From Paragordius varius (Eukaryota; Nematomorpha), in NCBI GenBank assembly GCA_964247055.1, contig OZ176050.1:7936001-8000000 (forward strand): a stretch of 64,000 nucleotides of DNA. Reading direction: 5' to 3'. The notes under the pieces are model-generated. The model was given only the letters and a program-made list of their open reading frames with translations. It had not been told where the DNA came from and ran no database searches. The translations under genes were made by a program, and so were the position numbers. This document shows positions 33,927 through 46,174 of this stretch, piece by piece (positions within the stretch are counted from its first letter, which is position 1; each line of letters opens with the position of its first letter).

Positions 33927-35648
33927 AGACATATTGTTATATATCATCATTGATGATATTATTCACTTGGGTAGATGTTAATGTGAAAAAAAAATTATTG
34001 TTAAATAAAATTTTATTAATAAAAAACAACATATTTTGAGTCAGGCGATATTAAATTTAATGTGGTATTTCGGGTTTGAAAATTTGATTTTGTCAATTCG
34101 AAAATCAAATCAGTTATAATTGATAATCGGTAGAGACAATCTCTATGTCTTACCGATAAAAATAATCAATATATTCGACGATATATAGTAAAATCCCAAA
34201 CATTACATTCTAGAATTATCAAATATCAACGGGTTGTTCTTAGGAATTTTAATTTTAATATATAAGTACGAAAAGCGTTAAATAATAGTATACAAATCTG
34301 CACTTTCATGCTAAGATTCTCTGGAGGTGGCCATTAAAAACGTGACTCCAATATAAATGTGAGTACACTGGCTCTCAAGAACGTGTTTATAAAATATCCC
34401 AAATAACCAAAATTCATAATAAGTATGTTTGAAGACTAAGAGATGATTTTCGCTTAATTGTCAAATATAATTATTTATGGAAAAATAAACCGGGTTTGTT
34501 GTAAAAATTTTAAAATATAACCTATTAAGTCAAGAGGGTTTATTTCAAATTAATTAAATGACCAATATTACGATGGATTGAATATACGCATTTTTGATTT
34601 ATAATAACTTTCAAACAATATTTGAGATAAAATGAATGGTAGTACCAATTCTGGAACGACAGTATTTTTTCAAAATTATATTAAAAAAGATGTTTGATAT
34701 AATATTATGAAAATAATTATGTCCACATATACATACTTGCGTCGTTTTCAAATATAAAGTTTTAATTTATTTTTAAAATGAAATAATCATTTCTATGATT
34801 ATTGTTAGTTTTAATATGATAGTTTAAAAATTAGGAGTTTTGATTCAACGATACTGTCTTGGATTTGACGTTTATACCCATCTACTTAATGGACTTGAAG
34901 TCCTTGTGTCATAATTCATCCATACATTTCACAGTAGCAGACAAAATTGAGCTGACACTTTGTAATGACATTATATTTATAGCGCTAATATAACCGATAA
35001 CGCGATTGTCTGATTTCGGCCGATGGAAATATGGTCATATAGTAAACCAATTGAAAAAATGTTTTTGGACTTTTATTACGCGCCAGGATTGAAGGAAATT
35101 TTATGCCTAAGTTTCGCACATTGTGATATATCTGTGATATATAAGTAAAATTACATTATAGTTTTTTTACAAGCCATAACACTAGGTCAAAGCACCTTAA
35201 TATGTATCCGTCCAAAAAGTCAAAAGGTGTCACAAAACTAATTAGAAGCTTAAATTACATTATATTTACGAGTATATATTAATATCTTATTCTGATTTGG
35301 CTAAAATTGTTCACCAAATTAAAATTTGGCACCACGACCGTTTTCTGTTCTAGCAACTATGTCGATTGGCAACAGTCCTATTTTAGTCATAATATCGCAA
35401 ATTTATTCCCAAAAATACCAAGATTGGTATGCTCTACTTATTAAGGTCTTTGAGATCATTGCAAATCTAATGTCAACAAGGCATCTTGTCAATGATGTTT
35501 GGTTAACTGACTTTTCTCACTGTGCCGTCTCGGGTGTTTTTGAGTTAACAGTGCTATGGATCTGTTAAATATTCGATACAGCATGCACATAAGAATATTG
35601 TTAAATATAATATTATTTAAATTAAACGAGCACATCGATATATTAAAT
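33927..35648. other. Spacer without a recognised gene
   Basis: Two less AT-rich patches stand out, about 34850-35110 and 35310-35560. The second has an 80-codon plus-strand ORF (35326-35568) and, on the minus strand, a comparable stretch with one stop; neither resembles a family I know. They may be remnants of a transposon. Confidence 0.3.
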
Positions 35649-35966
35649 CAGGGGTGTCGAACACTCTGCCCTCCAAAATATTTGGCAGCCCGCGAGAAAA
35701 TATAAAAAATACCAAATACATAATTAATTTAATAAATTCTAATTTACAAAATCTAAGTAAAATTGAGGCTATTTTAACAAATATTGTCAATGAAATAGCA
35801 AAAACAGTTCATATAAATAGTAATTTTATTGAATTCGTAATTTTTTTTACAGTCTTAGGTGAAATCAAATAAAATTTTTGTTAATGCCCATAAATTTTTA
35901 ATGCGGTCGTCGGATTTTTTGAGGCAAAAATATGGCCCTGGAAGTTATTTGTGTTAGACACCCCTA
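35649..35966. mobile_element. Non-autonomous hAT element (CAGGGGTGTC ends)
   Basis: The left end is CAGGGGTGTCGAACAC and the right end GTTAGACACCCCTA, with CAGCCCGCG- and ATGGCCCTGG-type subterminal blocks. The flanking 8-mers TATTAAAT (left) and TGTTAAAT (right) agree at 7 of 8 positions, consistent with the 8-bp target duplication of hAT elements. There is no transposase. Confidence 0.75.
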
Positions 35967-36077
35967 TGTTAAATTGATGTAAGCGTATCTATAGGAAGTC
36001 TAAATTAATAATAATTGGCAATCGCATTATCCAAGATCTTATTTGAATGGAAGTTTAAAATACTCATTGCTGTATAA

Positions 36078-36351
36078 CAGTGTCGAGCGCGCGGCTTTCC
36101 TCTATAGTATGTGCGGCACGCAAAAATTTTAAATACCAAAATAACCGTTATCCGATGTGTAAAAATCTTTATGAAATTAATATTTTAACAAGTTTTCATT
36201 TAAATGTTTCCAATTTTCGGTAACAAACAACAAATATTGGCAAAATAAATAGTAGTTAATCTCTTTCGTATTTTTTACAGCCTTGTCGGAAATCTAATAA
36301 ATTTATGTGCCCATTTCAAAAGGCTACCCACAGACATTTATCCATCCCTGG
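36078..36351. mobile_element. Probable second non-autonomous hAT-like element
   Basis: It begins CAGTGTCGAGCGCGCGGC and ends near CCATCCCTG, with an interior like that of the element at 35649-35966: GTGCGGCACGCAAAAATTTT on the left and TTTACAGCCTTG, then TGTGCCCATTT, on the right. The termini are decayed. Confidence 0.45.
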
Positions 36352-36409
36352 CTGTAAAATATGTTAATACTCTGGAAAAAGCTCAGGTCGTATGGACAAG
36401 CGCAAATAA

Positions 36410-37010
36410 TAAATTTTAATATGCTCTTTTTAATATGTTCCGGTTTTTATTTAACACTTGGATACATAAAACTCATTTCAGTCCTTTGATCCAAAATGGG
36501 GTAGTTGGACACCCCAGGCCTGTTTAAAATTAAATATTAATAAATATGGAAGGAATCTAAACCATGGCAAAATTATCGCGCTTATATAATATTAATAAAC
36601 CGATACATATATAAAAATTCGTTCAAAAATACATTTTATCACTTATTTTAATGTGAAACCCAAAGATAAAAATTTAGTCGTAACATGTGTGCACGCATTG
36701 GCTAAATTGAAAAAACATACCTGAATAAACCACTTTTTCTATTTCTGTCATTAATTAAAAAAATTTAATTTTACCTTTACAATTAAACGATCACGATAAA
36801 AATGGCGTCGAAGTAGGATGACATAAAACATTTATTTTACGAAATTTTAATCAGATATTTTGGCTTAATTTTTATCAAAATAGAAGAAATTTATATTAAG
36901 ACCGTTTCCTCCAGTAGTTTTTTAAAAATATTAATTCATATTCAGTCTGGGGTATTTTGATACTCCAATTTGAATAAAATTGTTAAAGAATTTTATGGAG
37001 TTGGGATATT
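36410..37010 (+). repeat. Diverged copy of the 29940-30600 repeat
   Basis: It parallels 29940-30600 in the same orientation. Shared landmarks are TTTAACACTTG, CATTTCAGTCCTT, GGACACCCCAGGC (GGATACCCCAGGC in the other copy), AAAACCCAAAG-type and TCTGGGGTATTT followed by GATACTCCAATTTGAAT. It ends about 180 bp before the first proposed exon of GPCPD1. Confidence 0.6.
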
Positions 37011-37190
37011 TAATTAATAAATAATACGCCATCTACACTTTAAACTGACTAAATGTTTGTTTGCCTTTAATATTAATTATAAATTGGGTTTGTTAATTTA
37101 AAAATTCATATTACTAGTAGGAACGTTTTCAAAAAAGTGTTTAAATCATCATATGTTGTGAAAACATTAGCCCGCATGTTTTAATCAAGC

Positions 37191-40100
37191 ATGCCACAAA
37201 AATTGCAACTAAAACTGCCCATCAAGGTAAGCGCAAATCAAAGGGTCTTTGTTTGTGTAATACCAAAAAATGATCGATCTGAAAATTAACTTTTGGAATT
37301 AAAACCACATAATGAGTATCAATCATATCTTTATATTAGAACATATGTTCTGGAAGTTGGAAACTGTGAAAACTATCGTTATTTGATTACCTTCGATAAA
37401 GAAACCATTATCCCTTTATTTTTTGAAAGTTTTATTGAACCTAGAACAATTATGGAAAACAAATTGGATACTTTTGGCTTCAAAGGTTTTGAATCATATA
37501 AATAAAGAAAATTTATACAATGTAAATCGATGTGCCATTGTTCAAACTATATTCCTTATTAAAGTTAAGGCAATCAAAACATCCATCAATTATGAAAATA
37601 TGATGCTGGAAAGTGATGAGTATATTTAAACAATAATTTTAGCAATAGTTTTTGCGTATTACAGGTAAATGCATTAATCATCGACACCTGTTTGTACATA
37701 GAAATTTATATATATTTTTAAAATTTGTTTCCAGAATCTGGATGACCCGGCTTTTAATCATGTTTATTTGCGTTGTACATCAAAAATGAACCATATATCC
37801 ATTCAATATTTACCAAATACATCTTATGCTGTATGTTTTTTGTGTAAATTCTAGATGAAAATTGTTTTGTTCAATAAACATTCCAGAAACTTATCATTTT
37901 TTATGCTTGATGATGACCAAATTTTTGGTCATTCTATCCTACCTCTAGTTGCCAATGATCAATTGGATCCCGTCGGATCCATTCACAGTTTGTAATTTTT
38001 TTATAAACACATATTTTTACAAAATTTACCATTTATCACAAAAAATTACAACATTAATGTGGTTTGGCAATTTCACATTTTTTTTAATTTCAATGATATT
38101 GATGCAAGATTGTCAATATCTATAATGTATTATTTAGTAAAAATTAATTGATTCTAGAATTTTCGTTGAGCATGAAAATTCGACGAAATTGTTCAAAACA
38201 GAATTAATTTAAGTTTTTTTTATCAAATTTTAATAATTATTTATAGTTTAATAAAGTTTATGGTGAAATGTTAATTATTCTATACATAAATATTTTGGTG
38301 ATCATAACTTAAACATCTAATCTTGGAGCAAAATACAAAAATTTAATTTGGTTTGACTAAAATATTTGCCCTACATGATTAAATTTGGGCAACGATTGAG
38401 TCTAAATTTTTAAATATATTAATTTTAATACATTTATCATATTTTGTTTAATATACTTTTTTATTTGTACAAAAAAAAGAAGACCACTAAATCTCTCTTT
38501 TACATAATTACCCAGGAAAATTCATCACTCATTATCCATATGATTGCGCTTTATGAATTATTGAAAAAATGAATATAATTTTTTCATTGTCAACTTGTAA
38601 GAATTTTATCTTCGAAGCTAAGACCTTTTAAATCAGAATATTATTATAGTTAGCTTAAGCTAATTTGTTTTGGGCCCTTTAAAAAAATTTGTTAGGAGCG
38701 AATGGGTAGCCGTATAATACTTTTTTTTAAAATTTATCCCGTTTCTGAGTTTTCTACTATTCGATTAAAAAATATTATTTTGTTACTTATCACAACTATT
38801 TTTTATACTAATTTTATTAAATATTCGTGCAATCGTTTATTCTATCTTACTTATTTTTCATAATATGAAAATAATAAATATTTAACGATTATTGTTTCAA
38901 AGTAATATTGTCGATAAAACAGAAAATTATCAAATTAATAAAATTTTATTGTAACTTGTATATAATATAGTATTATTAAAAATATTGGATTTTCGGATAA
39001 ATAATAAACTTTATCTAAAAATTATAAATAAATGTTTAATTTATAATTTATACACTTTGAATTAAATAAATATATATATTCGTACAAATATTTTTCATAA
39101 TTTTATATTTTCTTATGATGTAATATAGTTGAATACAATACAATTAAACCCGTTCCATTTTGCCAAAGGGAATTAATGCTTTTAGAACCGATTTATCAAC
39201 ATTTACCCATGTATCAATTGGAAGTTGGTCACAGGGGCATGGGATCTTCATTTCGAGTTGCAAAGTAAGACTTAAAACACGTATAAAAATTATTTTAAAC
39301 AATATTCAATTTAATATTATAAACTTTAATATAAAGTTAATAAAGTCGAGATAAGTTTTGTATTTTCGTATAAATCCATAAAAATGTTGTTATATTTTTT
39401 TTTAATAACTATTTGTTCTAATGATTTATATCGTGTTACAAAATCAAATTTTCATAATTATATTGAGATTATTATTTTTAAACTCTAACATGTATGCTTA
39501 TTATTATTTACCATGTTAGACCATCAAAAATTTTGGAAAACACTATCTTTGCATTTAGATCGGCATTTGAACAAGTACCTATACATATATGTATATTATG
39601 ATTTGGATCATTTTGAATAAAATATTTTTAAGGTTAACATTATACAATATCTGAAATTATCAATTTATAATAATTTAACCTGTTTAATTTTGACGATTAG
39701 CATAAACAAGGGGTAAAAAATTAGGTTTCAGTTTTAACTATAATTAAACTTTTCTATGAATAAAAAATAAGGGTGCATTATATTAAAATAGAATAAATGT
39801 ACAAAAAATTTTATCCGAAACCTATACTTGGTAAATTAACATTAAATATCATTTCTTTAATTTTTATTAACCCTGCATCTTAATATAATTATTTTTCAAA
39901 AAATAGTCGATTAAAATTATAATCCGTCACTTCCGATCATCACAATAAATTGAAGATTTGATTGTTATAGGGTTTATTATATTAAAAATTTGTTTCCATC
40001 TTTCATTTTTAATTTAACGCGCGATATAAATAGGTTATTTGAATTACTTTAAACCAATATATTATATCAGGGACTGAGATTTGTGGAATTCGATGTACAA

Positions 40101-42988
40101 GTTTCCAAAGATCTCATACCATTAATTTTTCATGATTTTTCGGTCGTCACTTGTTTGGAAAATAATGAAAACGCCCTAATTCCAAAAGAAAAAATTAACG
40201 GGGAAATCCAATCACCCTCTACATACAAATTGATGGGAATTCACCAGTTAAACCATAAGGAATTGATTAGTTTAAAGGTAAAATATTTTGAATTGGGTTT
40301 GTCGATTATTTATATTAAATATTTTTTGTATCATTAATACAATTATTTGGATTATACATTAATTCATCAGAATATGGCATATTTTCATATTCAGGTTAGT
40401 TAAAAATATATTTGTAACAAAATTTCGACTTTTTTCTGTAGTCTTAATATTATTATGTTGACTTATATTGATAAATTGGATTTTATATTCCCATTGTTCT
40501 TATCATGATCCTGCGTAGCGTTAGTTCTTGTTGAAGTTAATAATGTTATTTATCTTATTGTTATAGACAAAATGATTAAAAGGGTGTTTAAAAGTTTTCT
40601 TTTTTAAATTTGTATTTTTTTATAACAAATTCTAATTATTTAGCCATATTAGTTTGCCATTTTTCTATGATTCTAAATTATTAATTTTAAAACCTAAAAT
40701 TTATATAGTAAATGTAAGATTTATTTTTACTCTATCAATTGCCGACCTATAGGCCAAGTATATGATTTCAATTTAAATTTAAAAAGGTTTTAACTATATG
40801 CCCATTATTTTCACTTGAAATATAGAAAATATGCTTTAATTACACTTAACAGTTCAGATTTTTTATCATTTCGGTTTTTGAGGTATATATATATATATAT
40901 AGCTGTATCATGAAACTTTGCTGGACTATTCTGGGAAAGAATTAGAAATCATGAAAGGTGAAAAACTTTTACCCAATGCCAATCAAAAATTGGTAATTTA
41001 TTTAAATAAATAGACGTTCATTTTTCTTTATAAAAATTAATATAAAATATATATTCTAAATAAATATGTATCAGGGATTGCCAAACCTAAAATAAATTTT
41101 TTGTCCCCCGTTTCGGCATTATTGTTTTTGATAAAATGGTTCCCTTTTTAATTTTACAGATGAAATTATTTTTATATAATGTGAATTCGAATACTACTTT
41201 TCAGTAAAAAACCCAGAAGTGTTTAAAATACAAAACAAAATAATAAAAGGTTAATACTAAAAAAATAAGAAATATTATTTTGAACTGATGTTATACAATG
41301 TTTAATAACTAATTTCCTGTTTTATTTCTTGAATATTTAATTTTAATATATAACTTATTATAGATTCGTGATTTAACCTATAATGGTAACTCAACAGACG
41401 TAGAAGTTTTGGAACCCGTGTACAATCATGAAGAAATAATCAATGGTATAATAATTTTGTTTGCATATATATCTAGTTAAAAAAATCCGTTTAATTGGAA
41501 CAAATCAAATAGCATAACGTGAAAATGTATATGTTTATTATAAATATATAATTGATGCAAAAAAGCAGAAACTAAATTGTTTAAGCGTCAATATGTATTA
41601 TTTATCAATGAAATTTATTAAAAATAAAATTATTTTATTTACATCCAAAGATAATAATAATGAGTTAACCAAAGCTATAGAAAGTGAATTTTGCGCTTTT
41701 CCTTCGTTACGAGCGGTTTTAGATGAATTACCGGAACAATTGGGTTATAACGTCGAATTCAAATATCCCATGCCATTTGAAGTAAATATCTAATTTTATC
41801 GTTTTCTTTTTATATAATTATCCTATATGGGCCAAATAATTTCGGTTTCATTTTTTTGAATAGTTTATAATTATTTTTTTAAATATAACTATATAAACCA
41901 CATGAATTTTTTGATTTTTCGTGGATATACAGTATGAGTAAGTATATATTGCTAGAATGTTATAAATTATTGCCAAATGGCATAAAGAGAATTATTATTG
42001 GCTAATAATAGTAGTTGAAAAAAATAATTATACGCCAATACTACTGTCCTTTGTTGTATATATTATTCGGCAATAAATAACTTTCTAGCAATGCATACTT
42101 ATACTGTTACTTTTTTGATTGAAATAAAATATGAATTATTAAAGTATCATTTATTTTATTGAATTTTAAAAAGAAACAAATGACTTCCGTTTGAAACCGC
42201 TCCTATGGTTTTTAAAACGGGTGCAAAAAACCAATTGTTTCTTGCTAATTGAAAACTGTATTTTTATTAGGATGGAACTCATGAGAGCCTAGATGGAAAT
42301 TATATTGAAATGAATTTGTACTGCGATTTAATTTTGAAAGAAATTTTTCGTTCCGATCAAAGACCCGAGAATATTAATCGCCAGTTAATATTTTCATCAT
42401 TTCATCCGGATATTTGTTTGATGTAAAAAATTTACTTTTTTTAACCATAATCATGAAAATAATAATATAATAATTAGATACATTCCCAATGTTTTTTAGG
42501 TTGTCACTTAAACAACACCGATATCCTGTTATGTTGTGTTTTGATATTTGCAAAGACTTACACCAAAATGATCTCAAAACAACCTATTTTATCGATTCCC
42601 GCACTCACAATTTGAAGCATGCCATCAATTTTTGCGCAGCCAATTCTCTTGCGGTATTTTCACATCTTATAACATTTAAACAATATATTTTAATATTGTT
42701 TCAAAAAAAAATATTTTTAATTTTAACTATTGTGGTTATAATTTAGCTTAAAATTAACAAGGTTGAAAATAGATTCACTCTTACAAGCAATACAATACTT
42801 TAATATTTTTTTGATAGGGTCTAAGTATTAAAAGTAAAACGCTTTTGATGGACCCAGAAATCGTAGAAACTTGCAAAGATCACAATCTCAAACTCTTAGT
42901 TTGGGGCTCAGAAACATCTGATGAAACCTGTCGTGCCAGTCTCTTTAAAATGGGAGTAAATGGAATAATATATGATAAGATATCATAG
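37191..42988 (+). CDS. GPCPD1: Glycerophosphocholine phosphodiesterase GPCPD1 (CBM20 + GDPD domains)
   Basis: Thirteen well-phased exons follow the first: up to 37485, 37508-37612, 37665-37693, 37735-37830, 37855-37987, 39129-39264, 39520-39574, 40071-40277, 40903-40992, 41364-41445, 41651-41781, 42271-42422, 42500-42653, 42818-42988. The N-terminal part resembles the starch-binding CBM20 region of GPCPD1 (ENYRYLITF, EPRTI). The GDPD domain has all expected motifs: EVGHRGMGSS, LENTI, FVEFDVQVSKD, LIFHD, NVEFKY, IFSSFHPDIC, KLLVWG and VNGIIYDKIS. In mammals the enzyme cleaves glycerophosphocholine to choline and glycerol-3-phosphate in the cytoplasm. Introns 1 and 4 are 22 and 24 nt; others reach 1.1 kb. 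Odd point: reading from the ATG at 37191, an in-frame TAA (37287-37289) interrupts the CBM20 segment before 37293, so the true 5' end is unresolved. The 3' end lies 116 bp from that of SURF1. Confidence 0.9.
41930..42107. mobile_element. Miniature Tc1/mariner-like hairpin element
   Basis: Nearly the whole 178-bp unit is an inverted repeat: CAGTATGAGTAAGTATATAT and TTGCTAGAATGTTAT on the left are answered by AACTTTCTAGCAATGCATAC and TTATACTG on the right. TA dinucleotides flank both ends. It lies in the GPCPD1 intron 41782-42270. Confidence 0.65.
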
Positions 42989-43104
42989 ATATGGCCAATT
43001 AATGCAAAACAAAAAATTAACCAACAATTATTTTTGTTATATATATATATATATATAATGCAAATTTTTATGTAGTATTTATTGAATCAAATATATATTA
43101 ATAA

Positions 43105-45417
43105 TTAAGGCACAAATGTACTATACCACATAAATCCACTCAGCATAGAGAGACCAAACCTATTATTTTATTATTTAATATATATAAATATAATTTAAGT
43201 AGTATTACAAATAGATTTTATCAAATTTTTATCTATACGATAGATAGATCTATATACAATTAAATAAATTCTTATATATTATAAGAACAATACTCAATTA
43301 TCATTTTTGGTTCTTTAATAAAAAATGTAGCGTAGTTCATAAATTTTAAGCGATGCGATTCATTGTTCTTAAATAAAATATTGTTAGTATAAAATGATTC
43401 GAATTAAAACAAACCAATATTTACCAAGTTATTGCATAATTCAAATGTTCATTCCGTAATTGAATGTTTGTTTGACCAGTAATAGGCGGTGGTAGAGTTA
43501 AAGTGTTTTTATCATTGATTAATGCTTTAGATTTTGTTGTACTAGGCTCATTCGTTTCAGTGCTTCCATCAATCATATCGATAAAGAGTGGATATGTTTC
43601 CAAGATATCGGCCATAATCTCATCTCGTTTAAGGAATATGCGTTGAGTTAACATTTGATTAGTTACTTCTTTCGATCGTGTTTCGGGATGTCGTATTAAA
43701 CCATGAATTTTTATGGCGTGATTTGGCGTTGCACCATTGATGATTTGATTTGCGTATTCTAATATATAAAATTATATTATTTGTAACTTTGTAGCATAGA
43801 ATCTGGGATCCATCCACGATTAACCAAAAATTTGAGGCTGTATATAAATTAGATTTAAATGAATGAAATATGTGAATATATGTTATGATATATTTGCCAA
43901 GTTATAAATTTGATAAATTCAAAATCAAGTAGTTTTAACCGTAAAGATATTTTTGGTGTTTCATGAGAAAATAATAACTTAAATTCTAAATTTCAATTAA
44001 TTGGTAATGACATTCGAAATTATAGAATGACTGGAACATCTGTGGTCCGCAAATTTGTTAAAAAACCAGATTTAAAAAAATATTATTTTTATAGCAGTAG
44101 TGAAAAGCAAAATTTATTATAAATTAATAAGCTGATTGTTAGGACATATAATGTTATATCTTAATAAAATTCTTAATTTTAAAAATATATTGCTTCGGCA
44201 ACTAGGTAACTACTCAAATTTTAAAATAAAGTATTTATCTTTTGTTTAACTGAGACCTAATATGCGAATTAGAAAAAAATGAGTTGTTGATAGGCCCGGA
44301 TTTGACTGGTTATTAATGCATTCAAAACACATTAATCACCGTGACTGCTTATAACGTGTCAATTATATAAATATGTTAATCAGATAACGAAAATATAGTA
44401 TAATGGTGTGAAACATAAATTTCAAATGTAAAATTAATTGAGACGAATTAATTTTTTTGCTGTATAGCATAATAAATCGATTGTTAAAAAGCGGTTGACA
44501 CCCAAACTGGGGCCCAAATAGTTTAAACCAGGAATACTCAACCCGAGGGCCGCATTGGGCCCTAAAAACGTTTTTAATGGCTTTGAAGATATGTATCAAT
44601 TTTGAGTAAAATTATCTTCAAATGTGTCAAAAAATTATGATTATCGGTATTATATGGCCCTTGAAACCAGGTAAATGTATATTGATGCCCTCTCAATTTT
44701 TTGGTGATGCCATTGGTTTAAACCAAAATTATGCTGTTTGTCAAATGAAACAGGTCGTTTTAAAAACTCTGAACATAAACCAATATAGTTTTTGATAAAC
44801 CGAGTTGGCCCCAACCCATAAAAAGGTTCCTACTAAAATATCAGCGGCGACGTGTAGTGGTAATCGTGCTTAAGAAACTTAATTCTACGTTGACTTATAA
44901 GGTTACTCTTTATTTAAAATAGATAAAAATAAATTTAAATAAAAAAATTACTTAGGTTCGTGCGATGATAAAAACGGTTGGATAACATGATATCCAATTT
45001 TTTTGGATGTTGTAATAAGTCCTGAACTATTATTAGAATGCGAATCTTTAAGAATCCTGGGACCAATAAATAAAACATTTGGTAAAAATAGGCCCTCCGT
45101 GTATACATGCGAGTATTCAGGTATGGTATTGAATTCATCTTTGCTAAAATATTATTATAAAATATACAAATCATCAATTAATTTTGGTTGCTGACGGGAC
45201 AATTTTTCTAACTGGTCTATCAAATTTAATTTCCATTTTCTACGCTTTATTTGCCAACAACCCAAACCAAATGTTACTACTGGTATTGACTAAATTAAAT
45301 AAACTATACTAGTAAAGTTATTGATCTATAAGACCATAGAGATTTCGGTCGTTTGCTTCTATTTATGACAGAATATAGTCTTCTGAAGTCATAAATAATT
45401 TTAAATTTTATTACCAT
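43105..45417 (-). CDS. SURF1: SURF1, cytochrome c oxidase assembly factor
   Basis: Complete gene, six exons (minus): 45417-45310, 45289-45168, 45143-44952, 43837-43788, 43758-43425, 43159-43105; 286 residues (human SURF1 is 300). All phases agree. Residues 1-36 are Arg/Lys-rich and lack acidic clusters, as expected of a mitochondrial presequence. TM1 follows with the family hallmark [18 protein letters not shown]. Next come [34 protein letters not shown], the signature [18 protein letters not shown], and TM2 [13 protein letters not shown] in the last exon. SURF1 acts in the inner mitochondrial membrane in early assembly of COX1/heme a, so the organism should have a respiring mitochondrion. 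Introns 1, 2 and 4 are 20, 24 and 29 nt; intron 3 (1.1 kb) holds a hAT-like miniature element. The start codon lies 27 bp from that of Nup62. Confidence 0.93.
44529..44715. mobile_element. Non-autonomous hAT-like element in SURF1 intron 3
   Basis: The left end CAGGAATACTCAACCCGAGG, followed by GCCGCATTGGGCCC, and a TATATGGCCCTTGAAACC block on the right are typical of decayed hAT miniature elements. The right terminus is uncertain. It has no ORF. Confidence 0.45.
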
Positions 45418-45444
45418 ACTTTGCACTTTTTTGTACGTAAAAAC
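45418..45444. promoter_or_regulatory. 27-bp bidirectional start region between SURF1 and Nup62
   Basis: Only 27 bp separate the divergent start codons of SURF1 (ATG at 45417, minus) and Nup62 (ATG at 45445, plus). This is too short for two separate promoters with leaders, so either the 5' leaders overlap inside the opposite gene or they are nearly absent. No TATA-like element specific to one side is evident. Both starts are supported by frame and by family N-terminal features (presequence; GFNFG repeat). An additional upstream non-coding exon on either side cannot be excluded. Confidence 0.6.
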
Positions 45445-46136
45445 ATGAGTTCAGGATTCAATTTTGGTGCTCCCTCAAGTATTTATTTTATCAATTTAAC
45501 CAATTTTCAAAAAACATTTTTTTACCCCATGAATATGATAGGTTCTGGATTTAGTTTTGGTGGAAGTGGATTTTCTTTTGGAAAAAGCGTAGCAAGTTTA
45601 TATATTTTTATTTATTATAAGGCACAACTACTAGTAATATAGCATTTGGAGTTCCCTCTACAACTAGTAATTACATATATAATATTAGCTGCTGCCTCTT
45701 TTGGATTATTTAATGCGCCCATTAATTTTGGGACCGCGCCCGGATCTTCGAATGTTTTCGGTACATTGAATATATCATTTTTTTAGGTCAAAATCAGTCT
45801 CAATCGACTGGTCAAACTTTTTCTTTTACAAATACAGGTATATTACTCATTGCACATTTATAATTGATTATAAGAATGAAAATGCATATAAATGCTTTAA
45901 AAAGCTGTTTAAAACGACTAAAAATTATTTATATGTTCAAAAAATTGCATAACAAAATAAGAATGACTCAATCTATCTCCAGAATATTATAACTTTTAAT
46001 TAATCATTCCTAATTGTTTATATATATTTTAAAATTTGATTTGGAATTTTATGCATGATTGGTTTTATATGTAATATAATTTAAATTTATATGCAATTTT
46101 TTCTAAGTTTTTGTATTTTTGGTTGATCAAGACTAA

Positions 46137-46174
<38 letters not shown>

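Noticed and set aside
35326-35568. 80-codon plus-strand ORF as a gene
   Set aside because: Not recognised, no neighbouring exons fit, and the opposite strand is about equally open; kept only as part of a spacer description.
37665-37693. Alternative splicing of GPCPD1 through 37643-37664 (AG at 37641-37642) in place of the 29-nt exon
   Set aside because: That exon would leave the next exon out of frame; the 37665-37693 exon keeps phase and gives the KC motif expected at this place.
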